Assembly (NCBI GenBank): GCA_050084515.1
Contig: CM114274.1
Coordinates: 22,940,001-23,004,000, forward strand
From: Blasia pusilla
Taxonomy: Eukaryota; Marchantiophyta; Marchantiopsida; Blasiales
Length of the DNA stretch: 64,000 bases
Direction of reading: 5' to 3'
Part shown: positions 1 through 10,149 of the stretch, one piece after another
How positions within the stretch are numbered: position 1 is the first letter of the stretch
Layout: each line of letters begins with the position of its first letter
Program-made: the position numbers and the translations under genes
Notes under the pieces: model-generated
Databases searched by the model: none
The model's input: the letters and a program-made list of their open reading frames with translations, nothing else
What the model was told of the DNA's origin: nothing

Positions 1-16
1 CTACTCAGATGTGACA
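1..16 (-). repeat. Edge of gypsy-1 3' LTR
   Basis: Bases 1-14 match 9119-9132, the outer end of the 5' LTR. On the minus strand the sequence begins TGTCACATCTGAGTAG, a typical plant LTR start. The rest of this LTR lies outside the window. No purine-rich tract is obvious just upstream (plus 17-40), so the boundary rests on the repeat match alone. Confidence 0.5.
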
Positions 17-232
17 GCTGTCGTGCGCATACATATCGCTACACAACATAAATCGTTGGTTACATCTACAACACACAACACCGATCTTCCCCACACACGG
101 GTCGATCCACACATGTACAAAAATCAACTCATACATATACATGGAGATCACACAACCGCCCCCCTAGCTGGCAGTTGGATCCCCCCAACTCCAGATAGAA
201 AATATCATATCTCTCTGACATGACCTACTACC

Positions 233-524
233 CTATACACATCTTGGACACATCCATCGTCCCGTGGGAACCACATCAAGAGGGGGTCAGACATGACATA
301 TGCCATCCTCGAGAACAACCATCACATATCAACATGGTGGCTGCACCCCTTGCAGATCCGCACACCATATACCTCAAGCCTGCAGGTACCACTGCCAAGC
401 TCGGATCCACCGCCCCATCTACATTCGGAAGATGACATGGCGCACAATTGCGCACATGATCCTTCCAAACCGTACCATCCCGTCCCTCCAACATGAGGAC
501 TTTGGTTGGTAATACCTCGCGCAC
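233..524 (-). pseudogene. PHD finger and linker at the C terminus of gypsy-1 pol
   Basis: PHD fingers are zinc modules that usually bind histone H3 tails. Downstream of integrase the minus strand reads a linker containing CAPCHLPN, then a PHD finger at plus 239-371. CDGC, then H and C in WHMSC, supply four ligands. After a 1-base frameshift near 280 the frame continues PPLDVVPTGRWMCPRCV, giving the last CxxC and the typical W two residues before it. The first expected ligand is Tyr (RYMVCG), one base from Cys. Spacing is otherwise canonical: C-x9-C-x2-C-x4-H-x2-C-x14-C-x2-C. A stop follows at 233. The upstream linker also has an in-frame stop, so the piece is broken. The family call is strong; its role as a targeting reader is inferred. 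Confidence 0.8.
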
Positions 525-668
525 ACGTAGGATCGTGCGCCCTGTAGTGACATCTAGCGTCGTGGGTGCCGCCTGCTATAGATACACGTAATCTCCAGGA
601 TGAAGCCTTCTAATCCCTGGACGATAACCTCCTCCACGAATGGTCGCGTACCTCAATGTATCTCTATG

Positions 669-1520
669 CTAAGCAATAGCTAAGTTCTCAAAGGCCATAC
701 GCATAAATCTACGAAAAACCTCCGCCCTCTGAGAACATGCTTGTACCCACACATCAGGATCATCAAGATCTAACACCTCCGCCATATCACGTCGAATCGA
801 TGCAAGTAAATCTGGCTCTCTCCCAAAGAGCAAAAAGTACGGTGAAAATGACGACAAGGATGTCTGCCGACCAAAGCGATAACCCATAGCCAACCATGGC
901 AACTGTAGGTCCCACTCCCTCAACTGTCCCCGATGCAAGCCATACTTGCGCAATCCTCTCTTCACCGTCTGTACCACTCTCTCCGCCAACCCATCCGCAT
1001 CAGGATTATCTCTCGACGTGGTGTCGTGATCTATCAGTGTCTGATCACACAAGGCCTGAAACTCTCCCCTGAAATCGGTACCCTGGTCAATCAATACCTC
1101 CGCCGGTGCACCAAAATGACTAAGCACACGATCTAGAAATGCATAAGCTGTTCCCTCGCTCGCCTTGTCTGGCACTGCCACCAACTCTATCCACTTGGAG
1201 AAATGCTCCACCATGACCAACACGTACCTATGATGACGCCCTGGCAATGGCAAAGGTCCCGCAAAGTCTAAACTCCACCGATAACCAAAACCCATAATCG
1301 GCAAAGGATGTAACTGCGGAGTGGGAGCATTGAAGGATGCTCGCACTCTATCACATACCATACATCTAGCTATAAACTGTTGTATCCCAGTATGCATGCC
1401 GCGCCACCAATACTGAACCTAGAGTAAGCTGTAAGTACGCTTTACTCCAAAATATCCCAACTCCTCATGGGCATGTCGCACTACACGTGCTCGTTGGGAA
1501 GGATGAGGTACCACTCGTAT
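669..1520 (-). pseudogene. Integrase of gypsy-1
   Basis: The integrase inserts element cDNA into the genome. The N-terminal zinc finger can be followed from HAHEELGYFG (near 1475) to CMVC (near 1360), across a stop near 1418. The catalytic core has Asp in WSLDFAGPL and in LIDQGTDFRG, and a Glu in DGLAERVVQTVKRGL at the position of the DDE glutamate. A GPY-like tail containing RLHPGDYVYL follows, after the stop at the end of the 669-1397 frame. The remains are close to a full-length gypsy integrase and lead straight into the PHD finger. Confidence 0.9.
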
Positions 1521-1839
1521 CCTACCATCTCCCCATACCCGCAAAATGTGAGTCTCCTCCCACCTGAACCTCGTGGCTCTCTGTAGGATCCGATCCTGCT
1601 CCCTAGCACTCACTGTACTCGCTATGATGCCAGTGCGCAAGAACTCCACAACCTCCATGTCGTCATGGATATCACGACCATTTGTCGCCTCCTCACTAAC
1701 CTCTGGATCGAAAGACTCATCATCCAACCCCACCACTGGAGTCATTACTTTTGGCTGACTTGCCATAGTCAACCAACAAAGATAGGCAGATGCATGCCAA
1801 CCGGGCACCATCTCCTCATCACTCTCTCCGTGCCATCGA

Positions 1840-2290
1840 GCTCCTATGTTGTCTCTCTGACTCGGACATGGGTTACGACTCAACCCATCCGCTTCCTGGT
1901 TCAGCCGACCTGGCCTATGAACCACCTCAAACTCATACTCGTGTAGTAATAGAGCCCACCTAGCAAGCTTTCCCGTAAGCTTGTCGGACTCCATCAACCA
2001 CCTCAACAGTTGATGAGCAATGATTAGTGTGAAAGGGTTGCCGAATAAATAGCACCTGAAATGTGCTACGGCCCACACTGCAGCCAAGCACTCTCCCTTG
2101 TAGGAGCTGTACTGTGCCTCTGCAATGTTGTTCGATTGGCTTGCGTAAGCCACAACGAACTCCCTCTCCTCGTCATCCCTCTGAGTAAGCACTGCTCCTA
2201 GACCCAACATGCTCCAATCCGTATGTAACTGGAATGGGTGACCCCTAACCGGTCTCTGTAAAATGGGTGAGGGCGTCAACATGTCCTTGA
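1840..2290 (-). pseudogene. RNase H domain of gypsy-1
   Basis: RNase H removes RNA from RNA:DNA hybrids during reverse transcription. The frame contains HTDWSMLGLGAVLTQ, the degenerate form of the usual TDAS start. Further on come AEAQYSSYKGECLAAVWAV (the Glu-bearing helix) and HRPGRLNQEADGLSR at the end, all standard for Ty3 RNase H. The usual TDH motif reads IAH, so an active-site Asp is lost. It follows RT after a frame break near 2290 and leads into the integrase zinc finger. Confidence 0.88.
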
Positions 2291-2294
2291 GCTC

Positions 2295-3307
2295 CTAAAA
2301 TGCTCGCTCTTGATTATCTCCCCACAACCAAACCTGATCAAGTCTCGTCAACAAGGTCAAAGACTTTGCGATCGCACTAAAACCCTTGACATACCGTCGA
2401 TAGAAGTTCGCCAGTCCAAGAAATGCTCGGACTCGACTCACATCTGTAGGGCGTGGAATCTGCGCAATAGCCTCTATCTTTGTCTGCTGAACGCCTAACC
2501 CACTCGGGTATGTGGTGTGTCCCAAGTACTCAATCTGCTCCTAAAAGAATCTGCACTTGCCTAGATGTAACTTCAGTCCATGTTACTGCAATCGCCAAAA
2601 CACATCCTCCAAGTGTCACTCATGCTCCTCAACCGTGGAACTGAAGATAAGAATATAATCTATGTAACATTGTATAAAATCCAAGCCAACCAGATCCTAT
2701 CCATCACTCTCTGAAACTCTGCAGGCGCGTTCTTCAACCCAAATGGTAAGAACCGCCATTGATACAAGCAATCTCTCCCGAACCGATCTATCCCCCATAA
2801 TGCTATCTTCTCCTTGTCCTCCAACTTGATAGGAAGCTGATGATAGCCAACACGGAGATCTAAAGTATTGAAGATCTTTGCATGCCCTACCGCATCAAAG
2901 ATCTCCTCAGGAGTAGGCATGGCGTACCGATCTGACCTTGTCTCTCGGTTGATAGGACGGTAATCTCCACACATCCCCCTATCCGTCCAATTGCCATACA
3001 TATCCTTCTTCGCCGGCATGACTGTGGCAGATGCATACTCCCCATGTGATAACTCCACAAGTGCTGCCTCAAACAAGTCCTGACTCCTGCTGTGAATCAA
3101 GGCTCGCTCCATATCAAAATACCTGTAGGGTCGACGAAAGATCGGCGTATCACTAGCCAACTCAATCCGTATCCCGGGACCCTTCAGCGTACCCAAGTTT
3201 CTCATACTAAAGGCAAAACAACTAACATGCCCTCTTAGAAACCTATGAACTCGCCGTCGCTCTCCTCCTATCAACTTGAGACCTATCACAGGCTCCCAAG
3301 TCTCCAT
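2295..3307 (-). pseudogene. Reverse transcriptase of gypsy-1
   Basis: This is the Ty3 RT in two frames. Visible motifs are ASATVMPAKKDMYGNWT, the palm motif FNTLDLRVGYHQLPI (with the first catalytic Asp), FLPFGLKNAPAEFQRVM, then IEYLGHTTYP and FLGLANFYRRYVKGFS of the connection region. After a frameshift near 2690 the catalytic box reads YIDY instead of YIDD, losing one metal-binding Asp. A stop also splits the stretch near 2530-2560. It lies directly downstream of the methyltransferase domain and was presumably part of the same polyprotein. Confidence 0.9.
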
Positions 3308-3609
3308 CGTAACCTCACTCGGAGAGGACGCAACCTCCGCCTTTGGTTGCTATATAGCAACCCTAGCCACCTCCGCAATCGTCACTCCACTCTGACCTCC
3401 TACACCATGCTCTGCATCCAAAAAATGAACATGTGCTACTCTAGCCACGTTCACACTCTCTGCTCGAACGACGTCCCAGGAAGTCCATGGGTGCCTATCT
3501 CTCCTCGTCTCGCCCCCAGCCAATGCTTGTACAGACCCTGTAGGCAATGGTCCAACTCGTGGACGTGACGGCATGGATGACACTCGCATCTGTCTCTACT
3601 CAGCCATAC

Positions 3610-4632
3610 CTAGGATGACTATCCATGTGAGACAGTTGAGGTCCATCGCCTGCCCCAATACCTGTCTCCGGGATGCCTCAGTCATCCCTGGCACCGCCGT
3701 AGTACCGTCAGTAACCCCATGGCGCGCTCTCGCTCATCTGCTGTAGGCTCCTCCAATGCTCCGGTCACCTCATCCCAAATAATGCTTGGCCCTCCCTGAC
3801 GAAAGGCATGGGATGTTAGGAAGCTCACCAACGTAGGTACGGCTGCCCTCAACTCCCCCATCCTATTGGCCATGGCCAACGGTGGTCTATCATCCCGTGT
3901 CACCACCTGAGATGGACGCCGTGAGCCCAAAATAGCATCCATTGTGAGATGTGGTGCTCTCTGGACTCCATCGTATGCTCGACTCAATACCTCTGATGGT
4001 ATCAAGTTCGTCCACCATAGTCATGGATGATGGGCACGTGATCCAACTCTCGCCGCATGTAATAGCACAGCAGGTCTCAACCAGGACCTCACCTGATACA
4101 CACTCGTCATCACATGTGCACGAATTTCTTCCAACAACGGCACGTTCTCCAAGATGTACGTTGGAGAACATCTCTGACTCTTCCGCAAGTGTCATACTAC
4201 TCGTAGCATCTCCCAAAACATCCATGACCTCGGATCTTGCAATCCAAATCCTCAGCCTGGTGATGAATGACCCTTACATGGCCATCCAACAATCACCAAA
4301 TGAATGGTGCCAACTCTATCCAGATCTTACGCCCCCACCAAAGAGATGTCGGCGGGTAGTGTATGCTGATATCCCCGTACTGCACATACTGACAACAACT
4401 CAGGATAACTCTGGACCAATCTTGCCACGTGACGTAATGATACTCGCCGCGCGGTCTTATCTCTCTCCACATAAAGGTACTGATGCACCCGTATGCCCGC
4501 CTGCAAAACTGCAGCCAATCCGGTGATAATCCCTCCGAAGAGATCTAACACCCTAACACCTTCCTCTGGGCACTGCCACACAACGGGTATGGTATCGAGT
4601 GGGGTCAACGTCTCCACACCAAGAGCCGATTT
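3610..4632 (-). pseudogene. DNMT3-like C5 cytosine DNA methyltransferase domain within gypsy-1 pol
   Basis: C5 methyltransferases add a methyl group to cytosine in DNA, using S-adenosylmethionine. Motifs occur in the non-permuted order, unlike plant DRM enzymes. Motif I is VRVLDLFGGIITGL (near 4545), with a motif II Glu in YLYVERD. Motif IV is HLVIVGWPCKGHSS, with the catalytic Cys codon at 4276-4278. LQDPRSWMFWEMLR follows, then motif VI YILENV (Glu codon at 4147-4149), HAARVGSRAH before LWWTNL (DNMT3-like motif VIII region), and VLGQAMDLNCLTW at the end (motif X position). Broken by a TAA at 4327-4329, TGA at 4252-4254, 4192-4194 and 4021-4023, and a 1-base frameshift near 3700. It sits between protease and RT in the same orientation. 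Similarity to DNMT3 is from recalled motifs, not a search. Confidence 0.88.
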
Positions 4633-4639
4633 CCACGTG

Positions 4640-5395
4640 ACTCTCGCTGCTCCGGGATAAAAGCATGACTCCACGCCTGCCTCAGGAGGTCGTCAGCACT
4701 CCTCTGTAGCTCTCGAGTCGTACCCCACAATGGTGAAGAGGTCTCGCCAACATGGGAAGAGACATCCGCCATGGCATGTCTCTCCGTGGGACTACCCGCT
4801 ACTGGGACATCCTCCGCATGTGCGTTCCCCTCCAACAACTCTCCTGGCCAGCTAACACTACCTGTGAAAGCCGCCAACATGGTCATAGACTCGCCTCGTG
4901 ATCGACCACCTCGTCCCGCAAACTGCATGGGTAACTGACTCATCCGGACGTCACCTCACCGCCATCCTGGCCAATAAGCAACGGTCTCCTCCCTGAAGCC
5001 AAGAATGAATCCTAGGGGATATAACACTGTACTCCCCACCAACACATCGTACGACTTAGTTCTTGTCGTAATCGCACGTGTGTGCACCATAACACTATCT
5101 GTCTCATGCTTTGGCTGGACTCTGACAACTATCTCCTGTCAAGTCATATACTGCGTGGGTGACATGCCCCCAATCGAGGTTTGTATCTGGAAGGGACAAG
5201 ATCAATGTTGGCCTTCCGTAACCCCAACGCTAAACACGCCGCCTTCCCTAACATCAAGGGTTACGCTCCCGAATCAAGTAGGACACGCTGCGGGTGGTAT
5301 ATTCTCTCCTTCGGACTAACCAAGAAATATACTCCAGCTCGGTTATCCACTAACACTACTCCAGGTGTCACCATTGCTCGCTCTATGGCCGGTCA
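4640..5395 (-). pseudogene. Aspartic protease region of gypsy-1
   Basis: The protease cuts the gag-pol polyprotein. The minus strand reads GVVLVDNRAGVYFLVSPKER, then RVLLDSGA at 5264-5285, where DSGA is the retropepsin active site, followed by PLMLGKAACLALGLR as the flap-side helix region. The frame then breaks. A second frame continues with SYDVLVGSTVLYPLGFILGF and VAYWPGW, a C-terminal region typical of gypsy proteases, and then a poorly conserved linker (4605-4943) leading to the methyltransferase. There are several stops. Confidence 0.75.
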
Positions 5396-5893
5396 AGCTG
5401 GCATATTTACCAGCTTCGCCGCCGCCGCCGCATGCCATGACTCGGTGGGGAACGTCCCGAGCACCGGCTCTGAGGACAAGTCCACCACCTCCTCAACTAC
5501 CTCGAAACAAGAAGCAGTCATCTCTCCACGCTCACACAACGTGGCGGCCAACCGGAACACCTCAGTTGGTTCAACTCCCAACGTCGCCAACTCTATGGCG
5601 GAAAATAGTGGAGTCAGACTCACTCTGGTGGCCACCTCCAACACTATGGTTGACACTGACTCCACTCGAGCTGGCATAGGAGTTGTCACTCCAATTCCTT
5701 GTGAGGTCGACGTAGGTACCTGAGCTGTAGGCACCGCTGGTTGTGGAGGCACCATCAATGGTGTGTGTAGTGCCTTCAACAATGTGAATGATTGTGGAAC
5801 CCTGGCCTGCCGCCCATCGGTCCCCTCTTGTGGGTCAATCTCAACTCCACCTCTCGATAGCTCGGTGCCTCTCGCAGCACTCCGAGTCACCAC
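5396..5893 (-). pseudogene. Linker between gag and protease of gypsy-1
   Basis: A 166-residue open frame rich in Thr, Val, Pro and Ser, starting MVTRSAARGTELSRG and running open into the protease frame. No domain is recognised. The end of the frame (ELATLGVEPTEVFRL and the stretch after it) may be the start of the protease region. Confidence 0.5.
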
Positions 5894-6045
5894 TTAACCT
5901 GGGCTGCACTACACATAAATCCCATACTGGCAAGATCCTCACCCGGGTCAGGGTAAAAGGTAGAAGTTGGAGTCACACTAGCTGCTCGCAGCTCCGTGCC
6001 TTCCCTAAGCTGCATCATCGTCATGGCAGCAATCCTTTGCTCCAA

Positions 6046-7272
6046 CTAATCGATGCATGAGAGAAGTGCTGGCTCTGGTGCTCCTGCTCCATCTCCTCTG
6101 ACTGGTGGTGGTCCTCTACCACCACGTCCAGGAAGGACTCCCTGACCTCCTCCAAGACGACTGCCCCCAGGCCCTCGGCCTACCTCTGGACGTGCCCCTC
6201 GGCGAAGGTCAAAACATATATCCCTAGTGTGACCATATCTGTGGCAATGGTCACATTGGTGCTGTGGTGGGGCCATCCTCTATGGCTCCTGAGCAATCGA
6301 AGGCGCTAGTGGTCCTCTCCCATGCTATGGGAAGTCTCTCTGCCTATGGGCCCCTCCACACGTCCAACAAGACCACATCGGTCCCTGTTGGGCAACATAT
6401 GTAGGTACGGGTCGTTGCGTCATAGGCTCACGGTACCCGCCCTGCTCTCTGGGCACACTGGCCTGCTCCCGTGGTATTGGTGCTCCCTATGGCACGTGTG
6501 GGGTCACCGTCGCTCGTGGACCCGTCGACTCTCGAGAAAATCCAACAGTCACTATCTACTCCTCGCTCAGGTTGAGCTCAATACGCTCAGACAACTCAAA
6601 GACCACCTTCAATGTGGGCTTCGCTGTGTGAATCAGCACCGCATCTCGGACTCTCCTCCATAGTTCTTGGTCTAGAACCCCGTACCAATACAGGACTAAC
6701 TGCGCCTCAGTCACTCCATACATAGCAATGATCAGCCTCCTCATGCGTGTGAATGCCTCTCTCAGACTCTCACCCGATCGTCGCTGAAAATCATGTAGAC
6801 TCTTCATCTTGTCAGTGCATACGCCCTGGTAGCTCTTCCCCAACTGTCGGAAGAACTCCAATGTGGGGCTGAAGCTGGGTGGCCCTCTACCACCAGAGGT
6901 CTCTGCCACATCGCCTGTCTCACTACCCTCCTCTCCATCTAATCTCCGGGTTCATGGTGTGGGTCTCTCTCCTCTCACAATCCCATCATATGCCTCACGA
7001 CCACTAGTGGACACATACCTTGGAGCCCAATACATCCTCCAGGCATCGATCTCTACTGAATATAGTGATCAAAACTCCATGTAGTCATCCATTGGAGGAC
7101 CCTCCAAGTGCTGCAACAACCCCTTCCATGCCATGAAAGGGTTGAACCGTGTCGGGGTCCGTATCTCCTGGAAGTCGCACCACGTGTCGAACTCCTGTAT
7201 AAAATCATCTAAGTCAATAGTGCCCACTGCACCCGAGAAACGACGCATGCCCCGATGGCCCATGTCATCCAT
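6046..7272 (-). pseudogene. Gag (capsid and CCHC zinc knuckle) of gypsy-1
   Basis: Gag forms the virus-like particle and packages element RNA. Three open pieces run right to left. The first is a capsid start (7272-7069) with RRFSGAVGTIDLDDFIQEF. The second is the core gag helix region (6909-6556) with SLREAFTRMRRLIIAMYGVT and QELWRRVRDAV. The third is a Gly/Arg-rich nucleocapsid (6276-6046) whose knuckle CDHCHRYGHTRDIC fits C-x2-C-x4-H-x4-C (6214-6255). Stops and frameshifts separate the pieces. The first Met at 7272 is the likely start, since no conserved frame is seen upstream. Confidence 0.85.
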
Positions 7273-8143
7273 CTCTTGCCAAGTACTACTGTCTCAGTCT
7301 GCAATCTCGTCACCAGACCCAGTGTCTAGTGATGACGATCCAACCACGGATGGATGTCGAGGTAGCTCCTCATTGGTAATCCCTCGGTATCTCACTCCAC
7401 TCCGTGTCACACCACTACTACTCCTTGCACTACCCCGTTCTTCCAAACCTTGGAAGAACGTCGTGACAAACCATGTCTCACCCGCTCAAACACTCAGACT
7501 CACCGAGAGTCTCCCACACGCCTCACTAGCTCATCTATGCTAACATCAATCCCGTGATGACATACCTGGCCTCACTCACACTCAACACTCGGGCTCACCA
7601 GGAGCCTCCCATCTGACTCACCCAACGTAGCAACACTCTCTTGGGTCATACACGCCACCCCTACTCGGCAACCGCCGTATATCCACCAACATGCTACACA
7701 TGAAAAGAATCTACACTCGTCACCATCATTGCACCCACCTAGCACCAGCTACTACCCGATACCCAACACTCTCAATCACACAAGACAAGTGCGGGAAAAG
7801 GGACTCAAATGGATAACCTGATCACGCCCTCCAACTTGCTGTACCGTCAACATGCACTCCTCCACGTGATATGACAACCTCCGCAACACAACACTCTCCT
7901 CGACCAACAAGTCGATCCTCCCGTCAACAGATGCGGACAGCCTGTCGGCATCATGCGCACTGCCCCTCCATCGTCAACTCTCGCAACGCCCTATCGCGCC
8001 CCAAAAACATCATGTCGCGCAAACCTCTCCGTCCATCCCTACACGCGGCATGTAACCTGACTCACCCTGGTCGGCTCCCAACCATGTCTTCCCTTCCGAC
8101 TATGCCCGACTTTACCACGTTACTCTCGCCAACTATGGTACCA
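7273..8143 (-). other. Untranslated leader of gypsy-1
   Basis: No convincing frame on the minus strand. Open frames on the plus strand here (for example 7871-8350) are low-complexity Ser/Pro/Arg shadows. A weak primer-binding-site candidate lies at 8129-8143: the minus strand reads TGGTACCATAGTTGG, sharing TGGTA with the initiator-tRNA site. I am not confident in it. Confidence 0.4.
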
Positions 8144-9134
8144 TGTCGGACTGTGCTACCACGTTCAGCCCCTGCAACTCTACCACATCTGGTCCTACCA
8201 CGTTGGAGGGGGGAAAACCTGGCCCGCGGCCCTATGCTAGCCCCTTGGGCCCTAAATGCGAGGGAAAAGAGGGGGCGTCAATGCTGTCAGCGCCCATCAG
8301 CGCCCGTCCGTGCTCGTCGCCCTAATCCTAGCCTTCACGACCTAACCTAGCCGTCTTTACTTGACAGACCCCCGACGGCTGCAAGACCCAAACCTGCCCT
8401 TTTCTTCTCTCTCCCGACACCCTCACTTGCGTACACCCGCTGCCCCACCGCACACTACACTCGGTTGTTGTCCCGCGTCAATTTGTACCAGCAAAATATG
8501 AGAGAAATGTACAGCGCTTCCGCCCACGGCCTTCCCAAAAAAAAATGATAAATACGATGCCAACCAACGTCTCCACAGGCTCCCGACCAAGGCAACTCGC
8601 TTGCCTACCTGCAAACAACGAATTCCCACCAGCCCCCTGACATCTTTCTCATGTAAAAATAAAGAGTTGTAAAAAGGGCACACCCGGCCTAAAACTCCAC
8701 TCCTCAATCTACATCGACATATCGAGCCTCGTCCACCCTGAGTTATCAAGGAATCCGGACTCTAGCATCCTAGTCCTATCTCACACACATACAAGGGAGG
8801 TGCTCCAACGGCCCAACATGAGAAAGATGGCTTAGGAAAGCCATCTTCCTCTCTTATATAGGGTTGGGAAGAGCCAAAAGGCTCTTCCCCAAAAAATAGC
8901 CCTCTCATTGGTAACCTGCGCGCATAGGTTACCAGGGGCAGGTGACCTGGTCAACAAGTCACCCGACTATGAAAGACCTCAACATGAAAGTTGTCAAAAA
9001 TGACGTTCCTGACATAATGGAGCTATCCTCAACCTCATCCGACACCATGGGACAAAGTTACACTCAAGATAGTCCCCTGGCTCTTACGCCCTATCCACAA
9101 TAGATCTCGGCCTATCGGCTACTCAGATGTGATA
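8144..9134 (-). repeat. 5' LTR of gypsy-1
   Basis: The outer end at 9134 is set by the match to bases 1-16. The terminal CA expected on the plus strand has become TA. The inner end at 8144 is tentative (TG just inside a possible primer site), giving about 990 bp. It contains a TATA box on the minus strand and a cluster of perfect hairpins. Confidence 0.5.
8824..8964 (-). promoter_or_regulatory. LTR promoter: TATA box inside a hairpin cluster
   Basis: The minus strand reads TATATAAG at plus 8853-8860, a good TATA box in the correct orientation for gypsy-1. Four inverted repeats crowd this stretch: perfect 10-bp stems at 8824-8833/8838-8847 and 8866-8875/8880-8889 (both with 4-base loops), an 8-bp stem at 8910-8917/8926-8933, and a 6-bp stem at 8941-8946/8959-8964. 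Transcription would start about 25-35 bases left of the TATA box, inside or beside the first hairpin. Confidence 0.55.
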
Positions 9135-9153
9135 ACTTGCTAAAGACCCTCCA

Positions 9154-9160
<7 letters not shown>

Positions 9161-9224
<64 letters not shown>

Positions 9225-9228
9225 GAGA
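9161..9228 (+). repeat. (GA)n microsatellite
   Basis: About 68 bases of nearly pure GA dinucleotides with one GGG interruption near 9212-9215. It lies just outside the right end of gypsy-1. Confidence 0.97.
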
Positions 9229-9360
9229 TTACCAAAACTAGTAACATCGTAGACTTGTATCCTTTTGGATTGCCGAGTCTAGCTATCACAATGGAATAAC
9301 TCCTTGGTAGTCTATCTTACAGAAAAAAAAAAGAAACTCTTGGCCATGGGGGGTTACATA

Positions 9361-9439
9361 CTCTACATATCCTGGTAGTGTCTCAGAACCCCCATGGGTG
9401 GGTTGACTCTACCAGATATGTAGAGTCTCAGAACCCCCA
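9361..9439. repeat. Inverted repeat with an overlapping direct repeat
   Basis: Arms at 9361-9378 and 9409-9425 pair with one bulged base (CTCTACATATC and CTGGTAG against CTACCAGATATGTAGAG). The 14-mer TCTCAGAACCCCCA occurs at 9381-9394, in the loop, and again at 9426-9439, just after the second arm. No gene is linked to it. Confidence 0.8.
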
Positions 9440-10140
9440 ATTCTGATCTCTCGGTAATTGGAGAGATAAACCTAAGTAAGAGAGCGTGCGGAAAAAGGCA
9501 TATAATGAAGTGCTCCGCTTACTTGAAGTCCTAGCGTACGAAGATTTTTGTCGACAAGAGGCGTTCTACACAATAGGAAATACAGCTTATTGGACTAGTA
9601 TTGTAGTGTACCAACAAAATGCAATAAAAAAAATCACCACTACGCTACAAACAATTCACCACCCACATTGTGCTCGCAATGTGCTTCCCTACACTGAGTT
9701 TGTGTTTGTAAAATAGCGCAAACGGCAAAACATCTTCCAAACTCAAGTTCACACTGGTACAAACCTATCTCGCCCGGACAAATTGAAAAATTCTTGGTTA
9801 CAGGCGCAAAAGCAGCAGAAGAGAATGTGAAAAAACCTAAAGCCCAATTATGCTAGTTGACGCAATGACGGCTCTGATCTCAAGAAGATGCTGGTAGTAC
9901 GTTATGCGAGCAATCAACGGAAGGCAAAGCCGCCCACATTCCTTGCTGCCTCACTTGCTCCCCTATTTGTCATGACATTCATTATTCGATGATCTCACTA
10001 CCTTCACATTCCACACAACTCTTCCCATTCCATCAACTCTCGAGCTCCCTACCTGCTTGAAAATCAATTCACTATCTTCCGCCAACATACCCACTTCGGC
10101 CCTAATTTCAGGCAGGTCGACTCGAACGTCTACATATCCA
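9440..10140. other. Intergenic, nothing recognised
   Basis: A 76-codon frame at 9486-9716 matches no family I know and has no coding context. The rest shows no long frame, repeat or hairpin that stands out. Confidence 0.6.
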
Positions 10141-10149
10141 CGTCATCAT

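Larger units (their letters stand above)
1..9134 (-). mobile_element. Ty3/gypsy LTR retrotransposon with DNA methyltransferase and PHD finger (gypsy-1)
   Basis: Minus-strand element. Reading right to left I can follow the 5' LTR, a leader, gag with a CCHC knuckle, an aspartic protease (DSGA), a C5 cytosine methyltransferase domain, reverse transcriptase, RNase H, integrase, a PHD finger and the first 16 bases of the 3' LTR. RT before integrase places it in Ty3/gypsy. The methyltransferase sits between protease and RT, and the PHD finger sits where chromoviruses carry a chromodomain. Every domain has stops or frameshifts, so this copy cannot move itself. DNA methyltransferases inside gypsy elements are published for charophyte algae (de Mendoza and colleagues, 2018). 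I am less sure how often a PHD finger accompanies them. Confidence 0.88.

Noticed and set aside
7871-8350. 159-codon plus-strand frame rich in Ser, Pro and Arg
   Set aside because: It lies antisense in the gypsy-1 leader and LTR, has no domain and looks like a composition effect.
9486-9716. 76-codon frame between microsatellite and satellite array
   Set aside because: No family, no coding neighbours and no sign of splicing or conservation.
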